From a virus, in the IMG/VR virus record IMGVR_UViG_3300018476_000017, positions 1 through 45,160 of that record: a stretch of 45,160 bases of DNA; one strand, written 5' to 3'. This document shows, piece by piece, positions 14,897 through 21,950 of the stretch. Under the pieces are notes generated by a model. That model ran no database searches. It saw only the letters and a program-made list of their open reading frames with translations, and was not told the DNA's origin. Every line of letters begins with the position of its first letter. Within the stretch, counting starts at the first letter, position 1. Both the position numbers and the translations under genes were made by a program.

Positions 14897-15074
14897 TATC
14901 TGCCAGTACGTCGACCCACTGACCGACAGCAACTGCGACCAGCTGGTCGAAACGGAGGTCGACGGCGGCGACGTGGACGAACCACTGCGCTGCTGCTTGT
15001 GGCACGGACTGGTCTGCTTTGCAGGCGCGGTCAAGTGCGGCGTGGCCGACGTGGAGATGCGTCGCGCCGAGTGA
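14886..15074 (+). CDS. Small Cys-rich protein
   Basis: 62 residues from GTG 14886, overlapping the preceding gene by 11 bases. Cys and His residues (ICQYVD, SNCDQL, CCLWHGLVCF, KCGVAD) suggest metal binding. No SD is obvious, so expression by coupling is assumed. It fills what would otherwise be a gap before the next cassette. Confidence 0.55.
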   Translation: MLGDICQYVDPLTDSNCDQLVETEVDGGDVDEPLRCCLWHGLVCFAGAVKCGVADVEMRRAE

Positions 15075-15142
15075 AATACGGACGGACACATTCGCTGTGT
15101 GTCCGCCCACTCCCCCGCTGGGGGATACGAAAGGAACCAACC
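15075..15142 (+). promoter_or_regulatory. Hairpin/SD cassette 8
   Basis: CGGACACA/TGTGTCCG with loop TTCGCTG, GCCCACT, TCCCCC/GGGGGA with loop GCT, then TACGAAAGGAACC and ATG 15143. Confidence 0.85.
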
Positions 15143-15334
15143 ATGCCCGAACCACACACCGAGGTCTCGGTGCCGCGCCTGCCACCCTGCGACATCTGCG
15201 GGGACACAGCGAGCTACGACGCCAAGACCACACACGGACCCTGGGGCTACCTGTGCAGCGATCACTTCGTTGAGTACGGGATCGGCCTCGGCCTGGGATT
15301 GGGGCAACGCCTGGTGCTCGCTACACCGGGTTGA
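15143..15334 (+). CDS. Small zinc-ribbon-like protein
   Basis: 63 residues. LPPCDICGDTASYDAKTTHG then GPWGYLCSDHFVEYG gives a CxxC plus a later C/H pair, a pattern common in actinophage small proteins. The C-terminus is Gly/Leu-rich (GLGLGLGQRL). Function unknown; zinc binding is likely. Confidence 0.7.
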   Translation: MPEPHTEVSVPRLPPCDICGDTASYDAKTTHGPWGYLCSDHFVEYGIGLGLGLGQRLVLATPG

Positions 15335-15510
15335 CCCCCACAAGATGTGCTGCTCCTGGCACACGAACACGGCGGTCAGGGACGGCCACCCTGTAGAGCG
15401 CGGACGGGCGCTCTGCGGATGGGCTGTGTTCTCTCCCACAGGTAGCGGTCCGCAGGGTGCTCACCTCACCCTGCGGATACTCCTGCGCAAGCAGGCAACG
15501 AAAGGAACCA
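15335..15510 (+). promoter_or_regulatory. Hairpin/SD cassette 9 in a longer gap
   Basis: The last 70 bases hold CCGCAGGGTG/CACCCTGCGG and CCTGC/GCAGG closed by a GCAA loop, then CAACGAAAGGAACC and ATG 15511. The first 100 bases contain only a 17-codon frame (from 15345), which is not supported as a gene. Confidence 0.75.
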
Positions 15511-15750
15511 ATGGACACAACCGAAGCACTCGGGCGGGTGATCGCTGCACACCGGATCATGCTCGGCCAACCGCGCAAGTGGCTGGCCGAACAGGCAGGC
15601 ATCAGCTATCCGTACATCTGCGAGATCGAGAACGGCACCAAGGAAGCCAGCCTGACCACCCTGGCTGGCGTAGCACGAGCACTCGGCGTGCAGTTGTCGG
15701 TGTTGCTGGCCAGGGCCGAGCGGCTGATCGCCGGTGACTGCCAGCTGTGA
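15511..15750 (+). CDS. XRE-family (Cro/CI-like) helix-turn-helix regulator
   Basis: 79 residues. The HTH covers about 8-65: LGRVIAAHRIMLGQPRKWLA, EQAGISYPYICEIENGTKEA and LTTLAGVARALGVQLSVLL, with the conserved ISxxYIxxIENGxxxxxLxTLxxIAxAL pattern. It is a small DNA-binding protein that may control early or late promoters in this phage. It is the only classical XRE protein in the window. Lack of a C-terminal domain suggests a Cro-like or transient regulator more than a full CI repressor. Confidence 0.85.
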   Translation: MDTTEALGRVIAAHRIMLGQPRKWLAEQAGISYPYICEIENGTKEASLTTLAGVARALGVQLSVLLARAERLIAGDCQL

Positions 15751-15817
15751 ACGGACGGGGGTGCATCGCTAGCACCTTCGCCCACTGCCCAAGTCGGGCA
15801 CAACGAAAGGAACCAAC
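15751..15817 (+). promoter_or_regulatory. Hairpin/SD cassette 10
   Basis: GGTGC/GCACC, CGCCCACT, TGCCC/GGGCA, then ACAACGAAAGGAACC and ATG 15818. Confidence 0.8.
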
Positions 15818-16300
15818 ATGACCAACATCATCGACAGCCTCCCCCCGGACGCGCCCCACTGGTACGACAGCGAGCAGTCGATCGTGTATACGACCGACCA
15901 ATCGATGATCGTCAACCTTCGCAATCGCCTGGCGGCAGCGGAGACCGATCACCGGCAGGCGGTTGTCAACGCACGTCGTCTGTCTGCTCGTTGCGAAGCG
16001 ATGCAGGCCGACTTCAAGACCATCGAGCGGCGGCTCAACAGCGAGGCGAACAGCCGCAGCTGGTGCAGCGAGTACGACTCGATCAGTGCGGACATCAACC
16101 GCGAGTTGAGCACGTTCGAGTTCAGCCCGCGCAAGCGAGTCACGCAGGTCGAGTACGTGGTGCGCGTCGACGTGACCTACCCGCAGGACGGGGACTTCCC
16201 CGACGTGCGGAACGCCATCGAGAACGAGCTTGCCGACCTCGGCGGGCGCTGGGACGAAGACGTCGCAGAGGTGAGCATCGCCAACGTGTTCGCACGGTGA
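15818..16300 (+). CDS. Coiled-coil protein, paralogue of the gene at 25364
   Basis: 160 residues. Residues about 30-90 are heptad-like (NLRNRLAAAETDHRQAVVNA, CEAMQADFKTIERRLNSEAN). RSWCSEYDSISADINRELS follows and then a beta-rich C-terminus (VEYVVRVDVTYPQ). The gene at 25364 has the same order with REWCDEYDSFVHSLNTQLS and FTVTVGVTAP. Similar proteins occur in other actinophages with no proven role. Confidence 0.75.
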   Translation: MTNIIDSLPPDAPHWYDSEQSIVYTTDQSMIVNLRNRLAAAETDHRQAVVNARRLSARCEAMQADFKTIERRLNSEANSRSWCSEYDSISADINRELSTFEFSPRKRVTQVEYVVRVDVTYPQDGDFPDVRNAIENELADLGGRWDEDVAEVSIANVFAR

Positions 16301-16368
16301 ACCACAGGCAGGCGTGTTCGCTACACGTCCTGCCTACTGCCGCAAGGCACAACGAAAGGAACCCATCC
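16301..16368 (+). promoter_or_regulatory. Hairpin/SD cassette 11
   Basis: AGGCAGG/CCTGCCT with an inner CGTGT/ACACG and loop TTCGCT, then TGCC/GGCA closed by GCAA (a GNRA-type tetraloop), then ACAACGAAAGGAACC and ATG 16369. Confidence 0.85.
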
Positions 16369-16761
16369 ATGAGCAAGCAACGCACCCCAAGCGACCCGCA
16401 CACCCGCCAGGGTGACGCGGGTGGCACGCGCAAGAGCAGGGTCAAGCCACTGCGCACCGGCAGCGCGCCGCCCGGCGTGAGCCAGGCAGTGATGCTGAAC
16501 ATGCCCACTGGCCGCAAGGCCGAAGGCATCACCGCGCTGGAGCAGTACATGCGGGCCAACCGGACCAACCGAACCGGCGGCTACACCAGCCCGACCAACC
16601 CGCGCAACAGACGGATCACGCTCAACGTGCATCGCATCAACGCCACGCTGCGCTATCCGTTAGACGAAGCCGAACTCACCAGGCGGCTGGGCTTCTACAA
16701 GCGGGCCGACTACCGGGCCTGCTTGAAGGCAGCCGCCGAGGAGGAGATGGGCTGGGAATGA
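16369..16761 (+). CDS. Basic hypothetical protein
   Basis: 130 residues. The first 80 are polar, basic and probably disordered (SDPHTRQGDAGGTRKSRVKP). The C-terminal part (RITLNVHRINATLRYPLDEA, ELTRRLGFYKRADYRACLKA) may be a small helical domain. No family recognised. Confidence 0.7.
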   Translation: MSKQRTPSDPHTRQGDAGGTRKSRVKPLRTGSAPPGVSQAVMLNMPTGRKAEGITALEQYMRANRTNRTGGYTSPTNPRNRRITLNVHRINATLRYPLDEAELTRRLGFYKRADYRACLKAAAEEEMGWE

Positions 16762-16838
16762 CACACACGCCGGGCGGGTTCGCCCCCCGCTCGGTGTACG
16801 GCCACACGTCCGTGGCATAACGAAAGGAGCAACCCACC
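16762..16838 (+). promoter_or_regulatory. Hairpin/SD cassette 12
   Basis: CCGGGCGGG pairs with CCCGCTCGG (one G-T pair) around TTCGCC, then GGCCAC/GTGGC, then TAACGAAAGGAGC and ATG 16839. The SD differs slightly from consensus. Confidence 0.7.
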
Positions 16839-17120
16839 ATGTCACTGGAAGAACCAGGACCCGTCCACCAGGCGGGTTACGACCGTGGCGCAGCAGACGC
16901 TGACGCCATCGAGTTGACACCGGAGTTGAAACGCCAGTTTCTCGACGGTCAACAGCCGGATCCAGAGGAGTTGTCAGCTAGGTCACCACTGTCCCAACCG
17001 GACGCAGACCTGACAGAAATCCTCGGCAGGGACTATGCCGAAGATGATCCGCACAAGTACGAGCAGGGCTACCTGCTGGGGTGGGAAGAACGCCTGCTTC
17101 AACGCAGCATGAGCGACTGA
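16839..17120 (+). CDS. Acidic hypothetical protein
   Basis: 93 residues, acidic (DADAIELTPELKRQFLDGQQ, DLTEILGRDYAEDDPHKYEQ) with a final GYLLGWEERLL helix. YDRGAADAD and YEQGYLLGW resemble the repeated YxxGYxxG-like pattern seen in small phage proteins. Function unknown. Confidence 0.7.
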   Translation: MSLEEPGPVHQAGYDRGAADADAIELTPELKRQFLDGQQPDPEELSARSPLSQPDADLTEILGRDYAEDDPHKYEQGYLLGWEERLLQRSMSD

Positions 17121-17200
17121 GGCCGTCCCCCTCAGTCGGCCCGCGTCATCCTCGCAGGGTGGCGCGGGCACTCCCGCAAGGGACAACGAAAGGAGAACAC
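17121..17200 (+). promoter_or_regulatory. Hairpin/SD cassette 13
   Basis: CCCGCG/CGCGGG with a long loop, then TCCC/GGGA closed by GCAA, then ACAACGAAAGGAG and ATG 17201. Confidence 0.75.
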
Positions 17201-17557
17201 ATGACCGCCATTCAAGCGTGGGTCGAACAAGACCTGCTGGCCACACCACCCGGCCACTGGACGACCTACGGCGATAGCTCGATCCGCCTGTACGGACACA
17301 AGCGCGCGGCACGGGCAATCGGTAATGCGCTGCGCGCCGTGGTGGGCAGACACGAACACCCAACGACATGCCCGCTACCCGTGTGGCGAATGCGCATCAG
17401 CACGGGAGAGTTCACCGTGTCGCCAGCGTCGGACTTTCACCCCAGCGCTGCCGACCGTGCCCGCCTGCGTCGTGAGAACGACGTGCTGTGGGTGCAAGAG
17501 GGTGGGCGCATGATCGACGGCGTGCCAGACCCAGCACTGCGCAGGCCGGTGGACTGA
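17201..17557 (+). CDS. Alkyltransferase-like (MGMT DNA-binding domain) protein without catalytic Cys
   Basis: 118 residues. TPPGHWTTYGDSSIRLYGHK and RAARAIGNALRAV match the helix-turn-helix and Arg-finger region of O6-alkylguanine DNA alkyltransferases. Where MGMT has PCHRV and ATL proteins have PWHRV, this protein has PVWRM (about 60-64), so the alkyl-acceptor Cys is missing. ATL proteins bind O6-alkylguanine and flip it without repair. A role in sensing or handling modified bases is possible here because the phage probably modifies its DNA. The family call is from motif reading. Confidence 0.65.
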   Translation: MTAIQAWVEQDLLATPPGHWTTYGDSSIRLYGHKRAARAIGNALRAVVGRHEHPTTCPLPVWRMRISTGEFTVSPASDFHPSAADRARLRRENDVLWVQEGGRMIDGVPDPALRRPVD

Positions 17558-17648
17558 AAGACCTGCGGACTTGGAACCCCCGCACGAACGGGCGTGGCTC
17601 ACTGCTGCGCTCGTTCACCGCCGCAAGGCGACAACGAAAGGAACCAGG
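17558..17648 (+). promoter_or_regulatory. Hairpin/SD cassette 14
   Basis: GAACGGGCG pairs with CGCTCGTTC (one G-T pair), then CGCC/GGCG closed by GCAA, then ACAACGAAAGGAACC and ATG 17649. Confidence 0.75.
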
Positions 17649-17942
17649 ATGATTGTCATAGCGACTCTCGTCTGCATCGTTGGGGCACTGGCCTACGTGA
17701 TTGTTCACGGAGCCATCGCCCTGCGGCGCAAGAACAGAGAGATCGACAGGCTGCGCAGGCAGCGACCTATCACCGACAAACGATGGCGAGCACTCAATGT
17801 CATCGACAGGTGCGATTTCTCCGCAGGGTGTCACGCGCGCAGCCACGAAACTGGCTGTGTGCGTGGGCGGATTGTCGGACCAAGCATCAATGTCCAGCTA
17901 GACCAACTACCGAAAGGAACCGAAGATGACAATGACCGATGA
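17649..17942 (+). CDS. Single-span membrane protein
   Basis: 97 residues. Residues 1-25 (MIVIATLVCIVGALAYVIVH onward) form an N-terminal membrane segment, followed by the basic stretch RRKNREIDRLRRQR. The cytoplasmic part has Cys/His residues (DRCDFSAGCHARSHETGCVR), a possible zinc site. It ends 17 bases inside the next gene, whose SD lies within this coding sequence. Confidence 0.7.
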   Translation: MIVIATLVCIVGALAYVIVHGAIALRRKNREIDRLRRQRPITDKRWRALNVIDRCDFSAGCHARSHETGCVRGRIVGPSINVQLDQLPKGTEDDNDR

Positions 17943-18153
17943 GGTGTGGTGCCAGACCCGCTACGACAGTGGGCTGTACGAGTGCAAGGTCGTCCGCGAG
18001 GGCGACAACGGCACGCTGAGCGTGACCCTGGTGGGCACGATCAACCACGTGCTGCACGACGAGAAGGTCAAGTGCGACCGGGCCGACACCGACAAGTGGC
18101 GCACCCGTTGCGAAGAAGTGATCAGCAATCCTGATCTGCGGACCCGCCGATGA
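17926..18153 (+). CDS. Hypothetical protein
   Basis: 75 residues, MTMTDEVWCQTRYDSGLYEC then a beta-rich stretch GTLSVTLVGTINHVLHDEKV. ACCGAAAGGAACC lies 4 bases before ATG, without hairpins. It overlaps the membrane-protein gene by 17 bases and is ATGA-coupled to the next gene. Confidence 0.7.
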   Translation: MTMTDEVWCQTRYDSGLYECKVVREGDNGTLSVTLVGTINHVLHDEKVKCDRADTDKWRTRCEEVISNPDLRTRR

Positions 18154-18521
18154 GCTTCGTAATCGAGAAGCTGATCGCCTTCGTGGCGATAGGTGACGAC
18201 GGGGACGAGGGGGTGATCGCCTTCCTCGATGGGGATATGTGGGTGCCACTGATCTGCTCATACGGCGACGTAGAGCGGACCACCCACCTGCAACGCATGG
18301 CCCAAGTGCTGTGCGATCAGACCAAGCAGGAGATCAAGGTGTTGACCTTCGCCGGGAGGCGACTGGTCGACACGCTTGAGCCACGGGTTGAACCCGAACC
18401 GGACATCGTGCCGGTGTGCGAAGGCTGCGGAACCCCCGCCGTGTGGCGCGACACCCACTGGGAGACAGCCCACGAACCAGGGTGCCCGTGGATGGAAGGC
18501 AGGGAGCGCTATGTCGAGTGA
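18150..18521 (+). CDS. Hypothetical protein with zinc-ribbon-like C-terminus
   Basis: 123 residues. N-terminal half is alpha/beta (EKLIAFVAIGDDGDEGVIAF). The C-terminus has VCEGCGTPAVWRDTHWETAH followed by PGCPW, giving C-x2-C, H, H and C. Zinc binding is likely; function unknown. Confidence 0.7.
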   Translation: MSFVIEKLIAFVAIGDDGDEGVIAFLDGDMWVPLICSYGDVERTTHLQRMAQVLCDQTKQEIKVLTFAGRRLVDTLEPRVEPEPDIVPVCEGCGTPAVWRDTHWETAHEPGCPWMEGRERYVE

Positions 18522-18744
18522 ACCAGACCCCGACTGGAACGACCGCATGAACGCGCTCATCGGCACCGGCATGTTGGCCGGGCTGCTGATGCAGAGCGAC
18601 CACGTGATGGTCGAAGCCGTGCTCGACGGGGAGAGCTTCACCAACCAACTGGTGATTCGCTTCCCTGACTTGCCGAGCTGGGGCATGTCGCGCCGCGGCT
18701 ACCTGATCACGGTCAGCATCCCGCCTGCCAAGGAGGACACATGA
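18511..18744 (+). CDS. Hypothetical protein
   Basis: 77 residues from ATG 18511, overlapping the previous gene by 11 bases. DWNDRMNALIGTGMLAGLLM is a helix and LVIRFPDLPSWG a beta segment. GGGAGC lies 3 bases before the ATG. No family recognised. ATGA-coupled to the next gene. Confidence 0.65.
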   Translation: MSSEPDPDWNDRMNALIGTGMLAGLLMQSDHVMVEAVLDGESFTNQLVIRFPDLPSWGMSRRGYLITVSIPPAKEDT

Positions 18745-18956
18745 ACTGGACGCAGGTTTCGTGCGGCCCCTGCTGGCGCATCCAGCGGCCGGACATTCCC
18801 GAGCCGGTGCGGGTCATCCCACCACGGGGGCTGGCCGAGCCGTTCCTCAGCAGCGTGCGATGCAGCTGGTGCGACCAACCGACCAACAGTGGCATCTACT
18901 TCCGGGCACACCCGGACACGGTGCCCTTCCCGCAGCCGGAGGACGATGAGGACTGA
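18741..18956 (+). CDS. Small zinc-knuckle protein
   Basis: 71 residues with two CxxC pairs, SCGPCWRI and RCSWCDQP, in the usual spacing of a zinc ribbon. Acidic tail. GGAGG precedes the ATG. Function unknown. Confidence 0.7.
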   Translation: MNWTQVSCGPCWRIQRPDIPEPVRVIPPRGLAEPFLSSVRCSWCDQPTNSGIYFRAHPDTVPFPQPEDDED

Positions 18957-19182
18957 ACGACGACGGGGCGACCGCCCGCCTATCCACCTGGTGTGGGCGG
19001 CAAACAACCTGTCCACCGTGTGCGGCGAGGAGTACCCGCGCTTGCGCATCCCGGTGGACACCAAGGACACCCACCCGGTGCTCATCAACGACCCCCTGTT
19101 CTGCGATGCCTGTGTGAAGGGCATCAAGAAGGGAGTCAAGGCTCCGCCCAGGCGCAAGCAGGAGCGGGGAAAGATGTGGTGA
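18946..19182 (+). CDS. Small zinc-ribbon-like phage protein
   Basis: 78 residues from ATG 18946 with GGAGG upstream. PPIHLVWAANNLSTVCGEEY and NDPLFCDACVKGIKKGVKAP are the Cys-containing halves, with a basic C-terminus (RRKQERGK). Overlaps the previous stop by 11 bases. Function unknown. Confidence 0.65.
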   Translation: MRTERRRGDRPPIHLVWAANNLSTVCGEEYPRLRIPVDTKDTHPVLINDPLFCDACVKGIKKGVKAPPRRKQERGKMW

Positions 19183-19263
19183 CGTGACACCACGACCCGG
19201 CAGGCACTCACACGCCTGCCGGGTACGACGCGCAACCGTTGCGCGCACAACGAAAGGAACCAC
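19183..19263 (+). promoter_or_regulatory. Hairpin/SD cassette 15
   Basis: ACCCGGCAGGC/GCCTGCCGGGT, a perfect 11-bp stem, then GCGCAAC/GTTGCGC with a 1-base gap, then ACAACGAAAGGAACC and ATG 19264. Confidence 0.85.
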
Positions 19264-19473
19264 ATGGACCGATCACCGCAAGGCAGGCGCGTCCGTTTGA
19301 TCAGCACGTCGGACCCGTACACCACCCAGCTGAAGCCGGGTGACGAGGGCACCGCACTGTGGGTAGACGACATGGGCACGCTCCACGTCGAGTGGGACGT
19401 TGGCTCCAACCTGGGGATGATCCCAGGCGAGGACCACTGGGAGTTCATCAACGATGATCACCCTGTCGAGTGA
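19264..19473 (+). CDS. DUF4314-family protein
   Basis: 69 residues. RRVRLISTSDPYTTQLKPGD, EGTALWVDDMGTLHVEWDVG and SNLGMIPGEDHWE match the DUF4314 pattern, a small SH3-like beta barrel common in actinophages and in plasmid or conjugative elements. Its molecular role is not known. Full family length. Confidence 0.85.
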   Translation: MDRSPQGRRVRLISTSDPYTTQLKPGDEGTALWVDDMGTLHVEWDVGSNLGMIPGEDHWEFINDDHPVE

Positions 19474-19582
19474 TGAGTTGAGCCAAGCCTGCGTGCAAGC
19501 GCGGGTGTGGCTCACCCACGAGTTCAACCTGGCGCACGCGCGAGTGCGTGCCTGGGACATCAACCCAACGAAAGGAACAGAC

Positions 19583-19804
19583 ATGCCGAGGTACTTCACG
19601 TGTCCGGTGGGCGGCTTGCTCATCGGTGACGTATGGATGCAGTCCGGCGACGAGGTGGTCATCACCGAGTTGCCGGAGGTGTTCGATGACGACGGCACCG
19701 AACGTGTGCGCATTCATGGGCGCATCGTCAAGGGCTGGGGCAAGAGCAACAAGATTCGCCGGTGGGTGTTCATGCCCACACAGACCTTAGAAGTGAGGCG
19801 CTGA
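19583..19804 (+). CDS. Hypothetical beta-rich protein
   Basis: 73 residues from ATG 19583, which follows AACGAAAGGAAC. The same frame is open back to ATG 19454, giving 43 more residues, but the SD supports the shorter form. PRYFTCPVGGLLIGDVWMQS and RVRIHGRIVKGWGKSNK suggest a small barrel. No hairpins precede it. Confidence 0.65.
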   Translation: MPRYFTCPVGGLLIGDVWMQSGDEVVITELPEVFDDDGTERVRIHGRIVKGWGKSNKIRRWVFMPTQTLEVRR

Positions 19805-20109
19805 TGGCGACCAACCCGTTGATGGCGCAGTACATGCGCTGCCGAACACTGGGCCACCAGTGGGACGACATACCCGCCGAGAAGAAAGGAACCTTTGGCG
19901 ACCCGTTGTGGTGTCGGTGCCTGCGCTGTGCGACTGTGCGCATGGATGAGATCGGCGGCGGCGGCAAGCTGATCAAGCGCAAGTACCAGTACCCCGATGG
20001 CTACCAGCGAGCCTGGACCACCGACGCTGGCAACCCCAGCCGGGCTGACTTCAGGGAGATGCTGCTGATGCAGCGCATTCGTGAAGCCAGGAAGCGGAGG
20101 GCGTCGTGA
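19804..20109 (+). CDS. Zinc-ribbon phage protein
   Basis: 101 residues. YMRCRTLGHQWDD, then LWCRCLRCATVRMDEIGGGG and YQYPDGYQRAW match a family frequent in actinophages, with CxxxGHxW and CxCLRC zinc ligands. TGATG overlap with the preceding gene. Function unknown. Confidence 0.75.
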   Translation: MATNPLMAQYMRCRTLGHQWDDIPAEKKGTFGDPLWCRCLRCATVRMDEIGGGGKLIKRKYQYPDGYQRAWTTDAGNPSRADFREMLLMQRIREARKRRAS

Positions 20110-20465
20110 ATCTCAAGTGTCGATTCAACCCCGAACACACCGGCCCGTTCAGCAATGCGGTGGTGCTCGCCCAGCACTACCAGGCCGAGCATCCGGACGA
20201 GTACACGCCCAAGGTCAAGGTCGAGTGCAAGGTGTGCGGCAAGCAGGTGGGCGATCTGCCCCAGCACATGAAGAAGTCGCACAAGACCGTGGCCGTGGTC
20301 AAGGCGGACCCCGAACCACCCGTGCGCTGGGCGGCGGACCACATCGTGTTGCCGGTGGTGACCGAGCTGGCCGGTGGCAAGAAGGGCGTGGTCCCCGTCG
20401 CCAAGATGGCGGCGATCTTTGAGTGGCGCGACGCCACGCAGAAGATGCTGGACGACGTGCAATGA
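20106..20465 (+). CDS. C2H2-like zinc-finger protein
   Basis: 119 residues from GTG 20106, overlapping the previous stop. LKCRFNPEHTGPFSNAVVLA then QHYQAEHP forms one possible finger, and VECKVCGKQVGDLPQHMKKS then H forms a clear C2H2 finger. The C-terminal half (IVLPVVTELAGGKKGVVPVA) is of unknown fold. Nucleic-acid binding is likely. Confidence 0.7.
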   Translation: MNLKCRFNPEHTGPFSNAVVLAQHYQAEHPDEYTPKVKVECKVCGKQVGDLPQHMKKSHKTVAVVKADPEPPVRWAADHIVLPVVTELAGGKKGVVPVAKMAAIFEWRDATQKMLDDVQ

Positions 20466-20599
20466 GGTGGCTCCGCTATCACTGGTGGATGCTCAACAGT
20501 CCTCGCTCTGTGTGGATTGACCGCATCTACGACGCCCACCGCGCTGGCTACAGCGACATGTATCGCTACTGGGATGAGCAGATTCGGGGCAAGCAATGA
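20462..20599 (+). CDS. Very small Trp/Tyr-rich protein
   Basis: 45 residues, MRWLRYHWWMLNSPRSVWID then RIYDAHRAGYSDMYRYWDEQ. Both ends overlap neighbours as ATGA, which supports it. Aromatic and basic; function unknown. Confidence 0.65.
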   Translation: MRWLRYHWWMLNSPRSVWIDRIYDAHRAGYSDMYRYWDEQIRGKQ

Positions 20600-20958
20600 A
20601 GGGCATCGCGATCGTCATGGAAACCGCCGACCTGTTCGCCTTCTCCACGGTGTTGCCATCGTGGGAGGGCGACTTCGCCAAGCTGCAAGAGACACTGGGC
20701 GGCTGGGTGGAGGTGGTCCCCAGCGATGGGCGGTGCACCTTCTGGTGCAACGAGGACGGCAAGGGCACCGGCCTGCCCAGGAACTACGTGGCCGAGATGG
20801 TGTGGAAGTACTTCGACATCTACGGCTGCCTGAGTGCAGGCGACTGGCTGGCGGGCAACATCATCATCACTGGCCCAGCCGATGAAGAAGGCACCACTAC
20901 CGACATCAGCGACGACATGTGGATGTTCATCATGTCCAACATCTTGGGGGGTGGGTGA
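20596..20958 (+). CDS. DUF3846-like protein
   Basis: 120 residues. LGGWVEVVPSDGRCTFWCNE, DGKGTGLPRNYVAE and SAGDWLAGNIIITGPADEEG match the DUF3846 pattern (NEDGK, a Leu-Pro-x-N turn, then GxxIITG). The family is common in phages and mobile elements without a known activity. ATGA-coupled to the gene before. Confidence 0.75.
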   Translation: MKGIAIVMETADLFAFSTVLPSWEGDFAKLQETLGGWVEVVPSDGRCTFWCNEDGKGTGLPRNYVAEMVWKYFDIYGCLSAGDWLAGNIIITGPADEEGTTTDISDDMWMFIMSNILGGG

Positions 20959-21257
20959 TGAAGTGGACCATGCAGGTGATGTTCACCGACTTCCAATGCG
21001 AGATGATTGGTCTACCACTGGGGTCGATTGGGTACATCAGTGCATACGACGTGAACGCACGTGGTGGCATAGGCGAAGCCGAGGTCACACTCGACATCGA
21101 GGAGGCCATCCTGTGGGACACGGCACGCGAAGTGCTGCAAGCCTGGCGCACGCAGTCGACGGTGCGGCCGATCCGTGGGGACGGGCAGCCCAATCGTCCG
21201 CTGTCGGCCTACACCATCACGGTGCTGCCGGTGCCTGGTCCGTCACACACACAGTGA
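20958..21257 (+). CDS. Hypothetical protein, last gene before the lysis cassette
   Basis: 99 residues from ATG 20958 (TGATG overlap). MKWTMQVMFTDFQCEMIGLP at the start, then ARGGIGEAEVTLDIEEAILW. No family recognised. Its 3' end overlaps the convergent collagen-like gene by 41 bases. Confidence 0.65.
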   Translation: MKWTMQVMFTDFQCEMIGLPLGSIGYISAYDVNARGGIGEAEVTLDIEEAILWDTAREVLQAWRTQSTVRPIRGDGQPNRPLSAYTITVLPVPGPSHTQ

Positions 21258-21741
21258 CGGGCAGGTCTTGGTCGACCGGGGCGCGCTGGTGCAGGCTGAT
21301 GCTCTCCAAGTGGAAGCCCGGTGGGCACGACGGGCCGGGTATCCCCGCTGGGCCGACCGCCCCGGCTGGGCCTGGCGGTCCCTGTATGGCCGCTCCGTTG
21401 CGCCCTGCTGCACCGGGCTGACCTGGCGGGCCTGCTGGTCCTTGCACGCCCTGTGCGCCGACCACACCGGCCAATCCGGCTACGCCTGGGTCGCCCTTGG
21501 CACCGGGCGAACCAGTGGCACCTGCCGCACCGGCTTCACCACGGGGTCCCTGTGGTCCCTGTGGTCCCGGTGGCCCCGTCACTGTCACCGTCGTCGGGGT
21601 CACGTTGTTCGCTGCGGCGTCTGCGACGAACCCAACGGTGGCGATGGCCAGTGCGCCCGACGCCAGGAAGCAGAGAGTCGGTGCCAACATCGACTTCAAC
21701 CAAGGGCGGAGGCGTGGGGGTGTCGATGCCCTTGTCGGCAC
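21217..21741 (-). CDS. Membrane-anchored collagen-like protein
   Basis: 174 residues from GTG 21741, or 157 from ATG 21690. LKSMLAPTLCFLASGALAIA then TVGFVADAAA is a membrane anchor or signal. Gly-X-Y repeats (GPPGPQGPQGPRGEAGAAG) follow for about 90 residues, and the C-terminus has SCPPGFHLESISLHQ with a late Cys. It is the second collagen-like gene in the window. The first part overlaps the preceding membrane-protein gene in another frame for about 150-200 bases, which is unusual. Confidence 0.7.
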   Translation of the reverse strand: MPTRASTPPRLRPWLKSMLAPTLCFLASGALAIATVGFVADAAANNVTPTTVTVTGPPGPQGPQGPRGEAGAAGATGSPGAKGDPGVAGLAGVVGAQGVQGPAGPPGQPGAAGRNGAAIQGPPGPAGAVGPAGIPGPSCPPGFHLESISLHQRAPVDQDLPVTVCVTDQAPAAP

Positions 21742-21946
21742 ACAGCACGCGCAACGTGTAGACGTACCCGTGACAGGAGATGGCGTCTTGCTGTTGGGCG
21801 ACGATGATGCGGTCCAGCTGCTCGACGGTACGCATGGCGTCTTGCCGTTCCTTGCGTCGTATCTCGCGCACGACCAGAGCGACTCCGGCTATCGCTGCCA
21901 ACACAGCACCAATGCCGGTGATCCAGGCAGCGACCTGACTGTTCAC
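21536..21946 (-). CDS. Holin-like/i-spanin-like membrane protein
   Basis: 136 residues from GTG 21946, 4 bases after the endolysin stop. Residues 5-26 (VAAWITGIGAVLAAIAGVAL onward) form one membrane span, followed by a charged coiled segment (REIRRKERQDAMRTVEQLDR). The region after about residue 92 turns Arg-rich and low-complexity and lies over the collagen-like frame, so the functional part may be the first 90 residues. Place next to the endolysin suggests lysis. Confidence 0.6.
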   Translation of the reverse strand: MNSQVAAWITGIGAVLAAIAGVALVVREIRRKERQDAMRTVEQLDRIIVAQQQDAISCHGYVYTLRVLCADKGIDTPTPPPLVEVDVGTDSLLPGVGRTGHRHRWVRRRRRSEQRDPDDGDSDGATGTTGTTGTPW

Positions 21947-21950
21947 TCAA

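Noticed and set aside
15345-15398. 17-codon frame in the gap before the XRE gene
   Set aside because: No SD, no coupling and no hydrophobic or known motif; too short to support.
19454-19582. N-terminal extension of the 19583 gene to ATG 19454
   Set aside because: No SD precedes 19454, while AACGAAAGGAAC stands directly before ATG 19583.
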